Positions 7,775 through 8,059 of a stretch of DNA of 8,059 bases are shown here, in pieces (position 1 is the stretch's first letter; each line of letters begins with the position of its first letter). The notes under the pieces were generated by a model. The model was not told where the DNA came from. It saw only the letters and a program-made list of their open reading frames with translations, and ran no database searches. The translations under genes were made by a program, and so were the position numbers. Source of the stretch: Terriglobales bacterium. Lineage in GTDB: Bacteria; Acidobacteriota; Terriglobia; Terriglobales; Acidobacteriaceae. The stretch covers positions 1 to 8,059 of the forward strand of contig JAATFE010000134.1 in the NCBI GenBank assembly GCA_015655365.1. Direction: 5' to 3'.

Positions 7775-7850
7775 CAGCTGACAGTAAACAGCAGACAGCT
7801 AACAGTACGGTCTTGAAACTGAGAACTGACAACTGTTAGCTGTTGGCTGC
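7775..7850. repeat. Inverted pair of heptanucleotide repeat arrays between tuf and rpmG
   Basis: CAG recurs exactly every 7 bp at 7775, 7782, 7789, 7796 and 7803, giving five heptads (for example CAGCTGA, CAGCTAA). CTG then recurs every 7 bp at 7819, 7826, 7833, 7840 and 7847, which is the same heptad read from the other strand. The two halves pair: 7795-7806 is a perfect 12-bp inverted match to 7832-7843, and GCAG (7791-7794) can also pair with CTGC (7847-7850) across a 3-nt bulge. The transcript would form a long hairpin with a 25-nt loop. No T-run follows, so it is not an ordinary terminator. Confidence 0.75.
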
Positions 7851-7916
7851 AGTTCAAGGAATTTGACAGAATCGGGCAAACCGGGAACGGCGCGCCGAAT
7901 CAGTTAGGAATGCAAC

Positions 7917-8059
7917 ATGCGGGAAATCGTTACATTGCAGTGCTCTGAGTGCAAAGAGCGCAACTACTCGACGACGAAGAACAAGAAGACGACCACCGGC
8001 CGCCTCGAGTTCAAGAAGTTCTGTAATCGCTGCCGCAAGCACCAGCCGCACAAGGAAAC
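7917..8059 (+). CDS. rpmG: 50S ribosomal protein L33 (3' end cut by window edge)
   Basis: L33 is a small protein of the large subunit near the E site. The 47 visible residues begin [12 protein letters not shown] and include two Cys pairs, C9-x2-C12 and C36-x2-C39, so this is the zinc-ribbon (C+) form. The middle has the family's NYSTTKNKK and a C-terminal RKHQPHKE. Only the last few residues and the stop should be missing, since the family is about 50 residues long. The ATG is preceded by TAGGAA (7905-7910) six bases upstream. It lies 142 bp after tuf on the same strand. In many bacteria rpmG is followed by secE and nusG, so those genes may come next. Confidence 0.95.
   Translation, partial: MREIVTLQCSECKERNYSTTKNKKTTTGRLEFKKFCNRCRKHQPHKE

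Noticed and set aside
7775..7850. CRISPR array
   Set aside because: The repeat unit is 7 bp without spacers and reverses orientation half way.

Overview
The window carries the start of a translation operon, rpsL-rpsG-fusA-tuf-rpmG, all on the + strand. Upstream lie two unrelated single genes, a secreted nucleoside hydrolase and a small lipoprotein of unknown function. GC-rich coding, frequent GTG/TTG starts, the style of EF-G N-terminus (Pro-Arg, then [15 protein letters not shown]) and intergenic spaces full of degenerate palindromic repeats fit Acidobacteriota, probably class Terriglobia. This is an inference from memory, not a database match.

Layout: 1-81 is the tail of an unknown CDS. 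82-659 is a gene-free stretch holding a roughly 245-bp segment bounded by inverted repeats. 660-1658 encodes an exported nucleoside hydrolase. 1659-2262 holds a cluster of REP-like repeats (an inverted 23-mer and three degenerate direct copies about 100 bp apart), then a good promoter. 2263-2853 encodes the lipoprotein and is closed by a textbook intrinsic terminator at 2869-2912. 2913-3362 is a long leader before rpsL, with a possible 42-codon upstream ORF that overlaps the rpsL start. 3363-8059 is the translation operon, with gaps of 80, 105, 81 and 142 bp. Several gaps contain hairpins, and the tuf-rpmG gap contains a heptanucleotide repeat array in inverted arrangement.

S12, S7 and L33 are ribosome components. 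EF-G and EF-Tu are the two elongation GTPases that work on that ribosome. All retain the key residues expected of working proteins. I do not see a new multi-gene system. The most interesting parts are non-coding: the heptad array inside the operon, the repeat cluster at 1717-2050, and the rpsL leader with its overlapping small ORF and TTG start.
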